Origin: Streptomyces shenzhenensis
GTDB lineage: Bacteria; Actinomycetota; Actinomycetes; Streptomycetales; Streptomycetaceae
DNA: 64,000 nt
NCBI RefSeq assembly: GCF_003688995.1
Contig: NZ_PENI01000010.1
Coordinates: forward strand, 1 to 64,000
Direction of reading: 5' to 3'
The first letter of the stretch is position 1. Every line of letters begins with the position of its first letter. Shown piece by piece: positions 14,700-22,150 of this stretch. The notes under the pieces were generated by a model. It saw only the letters and a program-made list of their open reading frames with translations, did no database searches and had not been told where the DNA came from. A program made the position numbers and the translations under genes.

Positions 14700-16226
14700 A
14701 TGTCTGAAACAGCTACCAAGGCTCCCGGCGTCCCCGACGCCAACCGCTGGAAAGCGCTCGTCTTCATCGCGCTCGCCCAGCTGATGGTGGTCCTCGACGC
14801 CACCATCGTGAACATCGCCCTGCCCTCCGCCCAGCAGGACCTGGGCATCTCCGACGGCAACCGGCAGTGGGTCGTCACGGCCTACGCCCTCGCGTTCGGC
14901 GGACTGCTCCTGTTCGGCGGCCGGATCGCCGACCTCTGGGGCCGCAAGCGCGCCTTCGTCGTGGGCCTGGTCGGTTTCGCCGCCGCCTCCGCGCTCGGCG
15001 GCGCCGCGACCAGCGGCGCGATGATGTTCGGCGCCCGCGCCCTCCAGGGCGTCTTCGGCGCTCTGCTCGCGCCCGCCGCGCTGTCCCTGCTCGCCGTGAT
15101 GTTCACGGACGCCCGGGAGCGCGCCAAGGCGTTCGGCATCTACGGTGCGATCGCCGGTGGCGGCGGCGCCGTCGGCTTCATCCTCGGCGGCGTGCTCACC
15201 GAGTACCTGGACTGGCGCTGGACGTTCTTCGTCAACATCCCGTTCGCGATCATCGCGGCGGCCGGCGCCTACTTCGTCATCCGTGAGCCGGAGGGCAGCC
15301 GTAACCGTTCCCCGCTCGACGTCCCCGGCGTCGTCCTGTCCACGCTGGGCCTGGTCTCGCTGGTCTACGGCTTCACCCGCGCCGAGTCCGACGGCTGGAG
15401 CGACTCGATGACGATCGCGCTGTTCGTCGGGTCGGCGGTGCTGCTGCTGGCCTTCGTGGTCACCGAGGCCCGGGTCAAGGCCCCGCTGCTGCCGCTGCGC
15501 GTGATCACCGACCGCAACCGCGGCGGCGTCTACCTCTCGCTGGGTCTCGCGATCATCGCGATGTTCGGCACCTTCCTGTTCCTCACCTACTACCTGCAGG
15601 TCGTCAAGGGCTACTCGCCGATCCAGAGCGGCTTCGCCTTCCTGCCGATGGTCGCGGGCATGATCACCGGTTCGACGCAGATCGGTACCCGCCTGATGAC
15701 CCGGGTCGCGCCCCGGCTGCTGATGGGTCCGGGCTTCCTAGTTGCCGCGGCGGGCATGTTCCTGCTGGCCCAGCTGGAGATCGGCTCGACGTACGTCTCG
15801 CTGGTGCTGCCCGCGATGGTGCTGCTCGGCCTCGGCATGGGCACGGCGTTCATGCCCGCCATGTCGCTGGCCACGCAGGGCGTCGAGCCGCGGGACGCCG
15901 GTGTCGCCTCCGCGATGGTCAACACCTCGCAGCAGGTGGGCGGTGCGATCGGCACGGCCCTGCTGAACACGATCGCGGCCTCCGCGACCACCTCGTACAT
16001 CACGGACCACATCGCGACCGCGGCCAACGGGCAGCAGCGGCAGCTGGTCCAGCTCCAGGGCATGGTGGAGGGCTACACCAGCGCCATCTGGTGCGCCGTC
16101 GGCATCCTGGTGGTGGCCGCGGCCATCGCCCTGACCCTCGTCAACGCCGGCCGTCCGGGCAGCGGCACGGCGGCCGCCGGTGCGGGCGCCGAGGACGACG
16201 TGGCGGTGCCGGTGGTCGCCCACTGA
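14700..16226 (+). CDS. DHA2-family (EmrB/QacA-type) MFS efflux transporter
   Basis: The 508-aa integral membrane protein has the 14-helix DHA2 layout. Helix 1 carries LMVVLDATIVNIALPSAQ (motif D1). The loop between helices 2 and 3 carries GGRIADLWGRKRAF (motif A), and helix 5 has the motif-C-like GAIAGGGGAVGFILGG. I take the ATG at 14,700; an in-frame ATG at 14,688 is also possible and neither has a clear RBS. The family exports drugs or dyes by proton antiport. The upstream TetR gene is the probable repressor. The natural substrate cannot be inferred. Confidence 0.9.
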   Translation: MSETATKAPGVPDANRWKALVFIALAQLMVVLDATIVNIALPSAQQDLGISDGNRQWVVTAYALAFGGLLLFGGRIADLWGRKRAFVVGLVGFAAASALGGAATSGAMMFGARALQGVFGALLAPAALSLLAVMFTDARERAKAFGIYGAIAGGGGAVGFILGGVLTEYLDWRWTFFVNIPFAIIAAAGAYFVIREPEGSRNRSPLDVPGVVLSTLGLVSLVYGFTRAESDGWSDSMTIALFVGSAVLLLAFVVTEARVKAPLLPLRVITDRNRGGVYLSLGLAIIAMFGTFLFLTYYLQVVKGYSPIQSGFAFLPMVAGMITGSTQIGTRLMTRVAPRLLMGPGFLVAAAGMFLLAQLEIGSTYVSLVLPAMVLLGLGMGTAFMPAMSLATQGVEPRDAGVASAMVNTSQQVGGAIGTALLNTIAASATTSYITDHIATAANGQQRQLVQLQGMVEGYTSAIWCAVGILVVAAAIALTLVNAGRPGSGTAAAGAGAEDDVAVPVVAH

Positions 16227-16356
16227 GGCACCGGGGTACCCGCTCGGCACCTGTCGTGCGGGCGCGGAAGGGGACGCCGCGCGCGTACGACGTCCGGGAC
16301 CCGCCCGGCTCGCCGGGTGAGGTCCGCGGCCTGCCCCGGCTCCCGGGGTGAGCGGC

Positions 16357-16866
16357 TCAGCGGAGCCAGGGCAGGTCCGCACCCGCCTCGTTCGGCTGAA
16401 GGCCCTCGGCGACGATCTCCATGATCTCGCCGAGGGTCTTCTGCTGCTCGGGGGTCAGCCGCTCGAACAGCGCCTGGCGTACGGCCGCCACATGGCCCGG
16501 CGCGGTGCGCCGCAGCACTTCGAGGCCCTCCTCGGTCAGCACCGCGAACTGGCCACGCTTGTCGGCGGGGCAGTCCTCGCGGCGCACCCAGCCGTTCTTC
16601 TCCAGGCGGGCGACGGCGTGCGAGAGGCGGGAGCGGGTGATCTTCGCGCTCATGGCCAGCTCGGTCATCCGCAGCCGGCGGCGCGGGGCCTCGGCGAGCT
16701 GGACGAGCAGCGCGTAGTAGATGTGCGGCATGCCCGCGTCACGCTGTAGCTGGCGGTCGAGGTGGTCCTCCAGCAGGGTGGTGGCATGCAGGTACGAGCG
16801 CCACACGCGCTGTTCCTCGGCGGTGAGCCAGCGCTGCTGCGGGGTGGAGCCGGATGCCGTGTTCAT
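16357..16866 (-). CDS. MarR-family transcriptional regulator
   Basis: The 169-aa product starts at the ATG at 16,866. It has the winged-helix MarR fold: LRMTELAMSAKITRSRLSHA is the recognition region and VRREDCPADKRGQFAVLT is the wing. It has the usual family length. It is divergent from the LigB-like dioxygenase gene at 16,998 across a 131-bp gap with interrupted inverted repeats (CTTG ... CAAG near 16,892-16,908), so it probably represses that gene and itself in response to a small aromatic or electrophilic ligand. Confidence 0.9.
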   Translation of the reverse strand: MNTASGSTPQQRWLTAEEQRVWRSYLHATTLLEDHLDRQLQRDAGMPHIYYALLVQLAEAPRRRLRMTELAMSAKITRSRLSHAVARLEKNGWVRREDCPADKRGQFAVLTEEGLEVLRRTAPGHVAAVRQALFERLTPEQQKTLGEIMEIVAEGLQPNEAGADLPWLR

Positions 16867-16997
16867 GGGTCCACTGTACGAGGCATCTCCTTGAAAATTG
16901 AACAAGTCGGGCGTACCTTGTCTGGGGAGAGCTTGAGACTTAAAGCAATCGGATGCGGGTCGCCGTGGCGCCCCGTCCGCCGGAGGGAGCCGCCGTC

Positions 16998-17789
16998 ATG
17001 TCCGCCGCCACGCAGGAGCGCATGCCCGCCCTCTATCTGAGCCACGGCGCCCCGCCGCTCGCCGACGACCCGGTCTGGCCCGGCCAGCTCGCCGCCTGGT
17101 CCGCCGGTCTGCCGCGCCCCAAGGCCATCCTCATGGTCTCCGCCCACTGGGAGGAGGCGCCGCTCGCCGTCGGCGCCGTCAGGACCGTCCCCCTCGTGTA
17201 CGACTTCTGGGGCTTCCCCGAGCACTACTACCAGGTCACCTACGCGGCCCCCGGCGCCCCGGAGCTGGCCGAGTCCGTGCGCAAGCTGCTCCGCGCCCCC
17301 GGCACACCGGTCCAGGACATCCCGGACCGCGGCCTCGACCACGGCGCGTACGTCCCCCTCGTCGAGATGTTCCCCGCGGCCGACATCCCCGTCCTGCAGA
17401 TCTCCATGCCGACCCTCGACCCGGTCCGTCTGATGGAGATCGGCCGCAGGCTGGCGCCGCTGCGCGACGAGGGCGTGCTGATCGTCGGCTCCGGCTTCTT
17501 CACCCACAACCTGGCCGCGCTGCGGCACACGGGCGGCGGGGTGCCCACCTGGTCGTCCGAGTTCGACGACTGGGGCCGCCGGGCCCTCGAAGCCCGCGAC
17601 TGGGACGCGCTGCTCGACTTTCTCGACAAGGCCCCGGCCGGCCGCTACGCCCATCCCCGTACCGAGCACTTCGCTCCACTGTTCGTGACCATGGGGGCGG
17701 CGGACGACGGGAACGGTCCGGCGGTGCCGCAGTCGGTGATCGACGGGTTCTGGCTGGGGATGGCGAAGCGGTCGGTGCAGTTCGGCTGA
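16998..17789 (+). CDS. LigB/DODA-type extradiol ring-cleavage dioxygenase family protein
   Basis: The 263-aa product starts at the ATG at 16,998 with GGAGGG upstream. Motifs of the class III extradiol (4,5-DOPA dioxygenase) family are visible. The N-terminal LYLSHGAPP holds the first His ligand. ILMVSAHWEE, GLDHGAYVPLVEMFP and VGSGFFTHNL supply the further His residues. The length fits the family. These enzymes use Fe(II) or Zn(II) to open catechol-type rings, although many bacterial members have unknown substrates. The divergent MarR gene suggests induction by an aromatic or quinone compound. Confidence 0.85.
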   Translation: MSAATQERMPALYLSHGAPPLADDPVWPGQLAAWSAGLPRPKAILMVSAHWEEAPLAVGAVRTVPLVYDFWGFPEHYYQVTYAAPGAPELAESVRKLLRAPGTPVQDIPDRGLDHGAYVPLVEMFPAADIPVLQISMPTLDPVRLMEIGRRLAPLRDEGVLIVGSGFFTHNLAALRHTGGGVPTWSSEFDDWGRRALEARDWDALLDFLDKAPAGRYAHPRTEHFAPLFVTMGAADDGNGPAVPQSVIDGFWLGMAKRSVQFG

Positions 17790-17838
17790 CCGCCGTGCGG
17801 GCCCTCCGGGTGCGATTGCCGTCCCGGGGGGCTCACGG

Positions 17839-17963
17839 CTTTGTGGAGCAGCGTGCCGGTGCCGCGGTGCAGGTCTTCCCGGCGAGGACTGCGAAGAGGG
17901 TCTTGCAGAGCGGGGTGCCGACGCCGTGGCGGTCAGCCCCGTGGTCTCCACCGAGGTGCCGTA
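17839..17963 (-). pseudogene. fragment of a duplicated acetyltransferase gene
   Basis: Reading leftward it encodes HGVGTPLCKTLFAVLAGKTC, which parallels RRGIGTLLYKALF of the acetyltransferase locus just upstream and continues into the segment that that copy has lost. A 23-bp stretch (17,941-17,963) is identical to 18,135-18,157. The rest has diverged. It is the relic of a tandem duplication. Confidence 0.6.
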
Positions 17964-17981
17964 AACCGGCCGGTCCGGGGC

Positions 17982-18415
17982 TCACAGTTCTTTTTCGTAC
18001 CAGGTCACGTCCCAGTAGCGGTCGAATTTGCGGCCTACCTGGTGGTGGGTGCCGATGTGGTGGAAGCCGAAAAGAGGGCCTTGTAGAGCAGCGTGCCGAT
18101 GCCGCGGCGGCCGGCCCGTGGGGCGACGTACACCGTGGTCTCCACCGAGGTGCCGTACGCGGGCTTCGGACGGTAAGGACTTGATGTGGCGTAGCCCAGA
18201 ATTTCCTGAGAGTCCGCGTCCACGGCAACCATCAGACGATGCGAGCCGTCTTCCGGGTGAGAGAGCAGCCAAGGGCGGCGCTCTTCCGGACTGAACATCG
18301 CGGTGTCGAAGGTGATCGGGGTCTCGCGTACGTAGTGGTTGTAGAGATCCGTAAGGGCTTCGAGGTCGCCCTCGACCCCCGGCCTGACCTGCACCTCTGT
18401 ACGTTCCGACGGCAT
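17982..18415 (-). pseudogene. phosphinothricin-type GNAT N-acetyltransferase, disrupted
   Basis: From an ATG at 18,415 with AGGAGG upstream the frame reads a good GNAT start: VRPGVEGDLEALTDLYNHYV, ITFDTAMFSPEERRPWL, and the acetyl-CoA loop VAPRAGRRGIGTLLYKALF. Right after ALF about 25-30 codons are missing and the frame changes. The normal C terminus GFHHIGTHHQVGRKFDRYW (then DVTWYEKEL and a TGA at 17,982) is read in another frame. The first frame ends after 126 aa. Loss of the segment between the CoA loop and the C-terminal strands should abolish activity. The intact relative acetylates phosphinothricin-like or methionine-sulfoximine-like amines and sits beside hrdD in other Streptomyces (from memory). 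Confidence 0.75.
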
Positions 18416-18475
18416 CGGGCCTCCTATGTGGCGGCACAGGGTACTGCATGATCAGAAAAACTGGGGGGCGGGTTG

Positions 18476-18501
18476 GGAATTCTGTCCGGATTCCAGTCGT
18501 T
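18476..18501 (+). promoter_or_regulatory. SigR-type promoter of hrdD
   Basis: GGAAT (18,476-18,480), an 18-nt spacer and GTT (18,499-18,501) match the SigR consensus GGAAT-N18-GTT exactly, 142 bp before the hrdD start. hrdD of S. coelicolor is a known SigR target, so this thiol-oxidative-stress promoter appears to be conserved. Confidence 0.8.
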
Positions 18502-18642
18502 GTTTCCTTCGGATGCAGGGCACTCCACGAGAGTCCCAGGAGTTCTCCGAGTGCTGAGCCTCCACCAGGACCACCCGCCAGCCCTCTCCCGAGTTCCCGG
18601 CTCCGGCCGGACCGGGGGACCCCGATACGAAAGGGAGCACGC

Positions 18643-19641
18643 ATGGCAACCCGTGCCGTCGCCCGTCGTCAGTCCGCCTCCGGCAAGACGGCCGACAAGG
18701 CAAGCAGCGTTCGCGCCCGTGGCGGCGAGATCGCGGACCGCGACCTCGTCGGCATGTACCTCGACGAGATAGCGCGTACGCCGCTGCTCGACGCCGCCAA
18801 GGAAGTCGAGCTGTCCGAGACCATAGAAGCGGGTGTGTTCGCGCGACAGGTCCTCGACGGCGAGGAGGAGTCCCGCACGGACGCCACCCGCGAGGAGCTG
18901 CAGGCCCTGGTCGCCGCGGGCGAGCGGGCCAAGGACATCTTCATCCGGTCCAACCTCCGCCTGGTCGTGGCCGTCGCCCGGCGCTACCCGCGCAGCGGCC
19001 TGCCCCTGCTGGACCTGGTCCAGGAGGGCAACGCCGGCCTGGTGCGCGCGGTCGAGAAGTTCGACTACCGCAAGGGCTTCAAGTTCTCGACCTATGCCAC
19101 CTGGTGGATCCGTCAGGCGATCACTCGCTCGATCGCGGACCAGTCCCGCACCATCCGGCTGCCCGTCCACCTGGTCGAGGAGCTGGGCCGGATCCGACGC
19201 GTGCAGCGCGAGTTCAACCGGGAGAACGGCCGCGACCCCGAGCCCGCGGAGATCGCCGCCGAGCTGGGTTCCACGGGGGAGCGCGTCACCGATGTGCTCG
19301 ACTGGGCCCGTGACCCGGTCTCGCTGAACATGTCGGTGGACGACGAGGGCGAGACGCAGTTCGGCGATCTGCTGGAGGACACCTCGGCGGTCTCGCCCGA
19401 GCAGTCCGTGCTCACGCTGCTGCGCAGCGAGGGTCTCGACGAGCTGATCGGCCGCCTCGACCAGCGCACGGCCTCCATCATCAAGATGCGCTACGGCATA
19501 GAGGACGGCCGGGAGCGCACGCTGACCGAGGTCGGCAAGGAGCACGGCCTGACACGTGAGCGCATCCGCCAGATCGAGAAGCACGCGTTGCTGGAGCTGA
19601 AGAAGCTGGCCCGCCAGACCGGTTTCGACGCGGCCGCGTGA
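18643..19641 (+). CDS. hrdD: RNA polymerase principal-like sigma factor HrdD
   Basis: The 332-aa product (ATG after AAAGGGAG) is a group 2 sigma-70. Region 1.2 is DLVGMYLDEIARTPLL. Region 2 carries SNLRLVVAVARRYPRSGLPL, the core-binding LLDLVQEGNAGLVRAVEKFD, and the -10 recognition segment KFSTYATWWIRQAITR. Region 3 is RIRRVQREFNRENGRDPEPA. Region 4 ends TLTEVGKEHGLTRERIRQIE. Length and N terminus (MATRAVARRQSA) match my memory of S. coelicolor HrdD. It is dispensable in model strains and is expressed from stress-linked promoters, one of which is visible upstream. Confidence 0.95.
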   Translation: MATRAVARRQSASGKTADKASSVRARGGEIADRDLVGMYLDEIARTPLLDAAKEVELSETIEAGVFARQVLDGEEESRTDATREELQALVAAGERAKDIFIRSNLRLVVAVARRYPRSGLPLLDLVQEGNAGLVRAVEKFDYRKGFKFSTYATWWIRQAITRSIADQSRTIRLPVHLVEELGRIRRVQREFNRENGRDPEPAEIAAELGSTGERVTDVLDWARDPVSLNMSVDDEGETQFGDLLEDTSAVSPEQSVLTLLRSEGLDELIGRLDQRTASIIKMRYGIEDGRERTLTEVGKEHGLTRERIRQIEKHALLELKKLARQTGFDAAA

Positions 19642-20001
19642 GCGACGCGAGCCGGACATGCGGGGCGCGCGCGGCTCCTTCCCGTCAGGCGCCGTGCGAC
19701 CGCCGGACGCCGCGTGCGCCGGGTGGCGTGAGACCGCGCAAACATGGCTGTGTACCGTCGCTTCAACTCCCGGGGCCCCGGGAACAAACCCTCCGGGCCC
19801 AGGAGTTGGGGATCGATGGCCCGGGACCGCACTCCCGCGGCCGCACCCGATCCCGTAGAGCCACGTCCCGACGCACTCCCCCCTGCGCCGGGACCTTCCC
19901 CGAGCCGGGCTTCGGCGCCTATCCCCCCCCGGGCGCCGGAGCCCGGCTTCTTCTCGTGCCGGCCGGCCCGTCGTTCTCGTCGCCTCCGGGCGGGGCGAAT
20001 C
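19642..20001. other. 360-bp non-coding region after hrdD
   Basis: I see no gene here. The stretch contains a self-complementary GGGCCCCGGGA/TCCGGGCCC region near 19,773-19,802, a plausible hrdD terminator, and GC-rich filler up to the hairpin at 20,002. Confidence 0.35.
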
Positions 20002-20040
20002 GGTGGGCCACCCCGTACCTGAACCACGGGGTGGCCCACC
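20002..20040. terminator. 15-bp-stem hairpin between hrdD and the TetR gene
   Basis: GGTGGGCCACCCCGT and ACGGGGTGGCCCACC pair perfectly around a 9-nt loop. There is no T-run, but streptomycete terminators often lack one. It lies directly upstream of the palindrome at 20,044 and could also be part of the regulatory region. Confidence 0.45.
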
Positions 20041-20043
20041 GAA

Positions 20044-20058
20044 TGGCAGATTCTGCCA
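20044..20058. promoter_or_regulatory. perfect palindrome, probable TetR operator
   Basis: TGGCAGATTCTGCCA is a perfect 7-1-7 inverted repeat 20 bp before the GTG of the TetR gene at 20,079. A -10-like TAGCCT follows at 20,067-20,072, so binding there would block the promoter. Autorepression is inferred. Confidence 0.6.
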
Positions 20059-20078
20059 CATGGGCATAGCCTGCCGAC

Positions 20079-20798
20079 GTGAGCACCGCCGGCCCCACTG
20101 ATCCCCGCCCCGACCAGGCATTTTCCGGCCTGGCAGGAGCCGTTTCCGGCTCGCTGACCGAGCGGCGCAAGGCGGAGACCCGGATGGAGATCGCCCGCGC
20201 GGCGGCGCGCCTCTTCGCCGGCCGGGGTCTGCGGGCCACCCGCGCCGAGGACATCGCCCAGGCCGCCGGCGTCGCCCCGCGCACCTTCTACCGGTACTTC
20301 GCCACCAAGGAGGAGGCCGTCGCCCCGCTCTACGCGGCGGGCGCCCAGCGCTGGGCGGAAGCCGTCCGCGCCGCCCCGGCGGACCTCCCGCTGCCCGCGG
20401 CCCTAGAACACGCCGCCCGGCACGTCCTCACTCCCGGCACCGGAGTCTCCACCGCCTCCTGGGAGTGGGTCCGCACCCTCGTCCGCCTCACCCACACCAG
20501 CCCCGCGCTGCGCCGGGTGTGGGCCGAGGTGTGCCAGGCGGCGGAGCGGACACTGGCGGAGACCCTGGAGGCACGGCTGGGCCCGCCGGCCGCCGACACC
20601 GACGCCTCCGACGCCTCCGGCGGGGCCCCGGCCGCCTCGGAACTGCGCTTCGGCGCGGCGGTGGCGAGCGCGGCGGTGCGGGTGGCCGTCGAGTCGTGGG
20701 CCGCGGGCTCGGCGGCGGCCACGGGCGAGGAGGGCCCCGCGGCGCTCGCCCTGCGCAACCTCCGCGCGCTGCACGGCTTCTCCTGGCCGACGGCCTAG
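20079..20798 (+). CDS. TetR-family regulator next to hrdD
   Basis: The 239-aa product starts at a GTG with no SD motif, and transcription may begin close to the start. The DNA-binding domain at 27-75 reads RMEIARAAARLFAGRGLRAT, then IAQAAGVAPRTFYRYFATKE. The C-terminal part is Ala-rich, with a low-complexity TDASDASGG segment. Position next to hrdD matches S. coelicolor SCO3201, which I recall as a TetR protein affecting antibiotic production and sporulation when overexpressed. A perfect palindrome lies just upstream. Confidence 0.85.
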   Translation: MSTAGPTDPRPDQAFSGLAGAVSGSLTERRKAETRMEIARAAARLFAGRGLRATRAEDIAQAAGVAPRTFYRYFATKEEAVAPLYAAGAQRWAEAVRAAPADLPLPAALEHAARHVLTPGTGVSTASWEWVRTLVRLTHTSPALRRVWAEVCQAAERTLAETLEARLGPPAADTDASDASGGAPAASELRFGAAVASAAVRVAVESWAAGSAAATGEEGPAALALRNLRALHGFSWPTA

Positions 20799-20819
20799 CG
20801 GGGCCGGCTTCCGGCCCGG

Positions 20820-21040
20820 CTGACCGGCCCCGGCGGTAGGGCTGCCGAGCCATCGGGCTGCTGGGCAGTCGGGTTACGCGGCTGCTGGCCTGCCGAGCCG
20901 TCGGACTGTTGGGCTGCACGGCCATTGGGCTGCCGGACCGCCGGGCCAGGTCGTCAGGGTCACCGGGCCACCGGGGCGTCAGGGGCACCGGGTCACGGGT
21001 CGTCGGGCCACTGGGCCACAGAGTCACCGGGCCACCGGGT
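20820..21040. repeat. degenerate short tandem repeats (GGGCCACC / GGGCTGC units)
   Basis: The gap between the TetR gene and the WYL regulator is made of diverged short repeats of the type GGGCTGCYG, then GTCACCGGGCCACCGGG. The latter 17-mer occurs exactly at 20,959-20,975 and 21,023-21,039. No ORF is supported. It looks like slippage-expanded spacer. Confidence 0.5.
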
Positions 21041-21079
21041 CATGGCGCGCCCGGTCGTCGAGAGTCGGCCGTGTTCGGG

Positions 21080-22042
21080 TCAGCTCGTGGCGCGTGTGAG
21101 CCGGCCCCCCAACTCCCGTACGCACGCGATGAGTTCCGGCGGCTCCCGGACGGTGAACTCGTGCCCGACGAGGGCCAGCCGCAGCGCGAGCCACTCCACG
21201 GGGTCGCCGGTGGAGCCGCGCACGACACAGCCGTGCCCCTCGGCCGGTTCCGGTGTGCCGAGCCAGGCCGGCAGGCGCGGGGCGACGACGTCAGCCGGCG
21301 CGGCGAAGCCGACCACGAACCCGTACGTCTCCTGCCGGCGGCTGATCGACCGCCGCAGATACTCCGCCGCATCGCCCGTCGGCAACTCCCGCGGAGCGAA
21401 CCGCGTCCCGGTCGAGAACGGCTCGCCGACCCGGTCGACCCGGAACGTACGCCAGTCGTCCCGGTCGAGGTCGTAGGCGACGAGGTACCACCGCCGCCCG
21501 GTCGACACCAGCCGGTACGGCTCCGTCAGCCGCCGCGACGGCGAACCGTCCCCGGCCCGGTACGCGAACCGCAACCGCTCCCGCCCGGCCACCGCCGACG
21601 CCAGCACGGTCAGCGTCTCCGGCGCGATGCTCGCCCCGTCCCCGGTGGTCAGCGGGGTCGTCGCGGCCTGCAGGGTGGACACCCGGTGGCGCAGCCGGGA
21701 CGGCAGCACCTGTTCCAGCTTGGCCAGCGCCCGCACCGACGCCTCGTCCACGCCCGCCACCGCGTGCCCGGCCCCGGCCCGCAGCCCGACGGCGATCGCC
21801 ACCGCCTCCTCGTCGTCGAGCACGAGCGGTGGCATCGCCTTGCCCGCCACCAGCCGGTACCCGCCGTCCGCGCCCATGGTCGCCTGCACCGGATAGCCCA
21901 GCTCGCGCAGCCGGTCGATGTCCCGGCGGACCGTACGGCGGGACACCCCGAGCCGCTCGGCCAGTTCGGCGCCGGGCCACTCGCGGGGCGTCTGGAGCAG
22001 GGAGAGGAGCTGAAGGAGCCGGGCGGGAGTATCCGTGGTCAT
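21080..22042 (-). CDS. YafY-type WYL-domain transcriptional regulator
   Basis: The 320-aa product starts at the ATG at 22,042. Residues 1-65 are an HTH_11/DeoR-like winged helix: AELAERLGVSRRTVRRDIDR, then LRELGYPVQATMGADGGYRL. Residues 135-225 form the WYL domain, with RRWYLVAYDLDRDDWRTFRV, and a WCX extension follows. WYL proteins sense nucleic-acid-type or small ligands and usually act locally. It is divergent from the DHA2 transporter at 22,151 across 108 bp, so that transporter is the likely target. Confidence 0.88.
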   Translation of the reverse strand: MTTDTPARLLQLLSLLQTPREWPGAELAERLGVSRRTVRRDIDRLRELGYPVQATMGADGGYRLVAGKAMPPLVLDDEEAVAIAVGLRAGAGHAVAGVDEASVRALAKLEQVLPSRLRHRVSTLQAATTPLTTGDGASIAPETLTVLASAVAGRERLRFAYRAGDGSPSRRLTEPYRLVSTGRRWYLVAYDLDRDDWRTFRVDRVGEPFSTGTRFAPRELPTGDAAEYLRRSISRRQETYGFVVGFAAPADVVAPRLPAWLGTPEPAEGHGCVVRGSTGDPVEWLALRLALVGHEFTVREPPELIACVRELGGRLTRATS

Positions 22043-22150
22043 GCGTCCTCCGCGGTCATGAGCGCGCCGTCGGTGCGCCGCTGTCATGCTTGCGAGCATG
22101 CCGCAGAACTAGGACATGATCTGACCTACTGGCACCCTAGCTTCGTCCGC

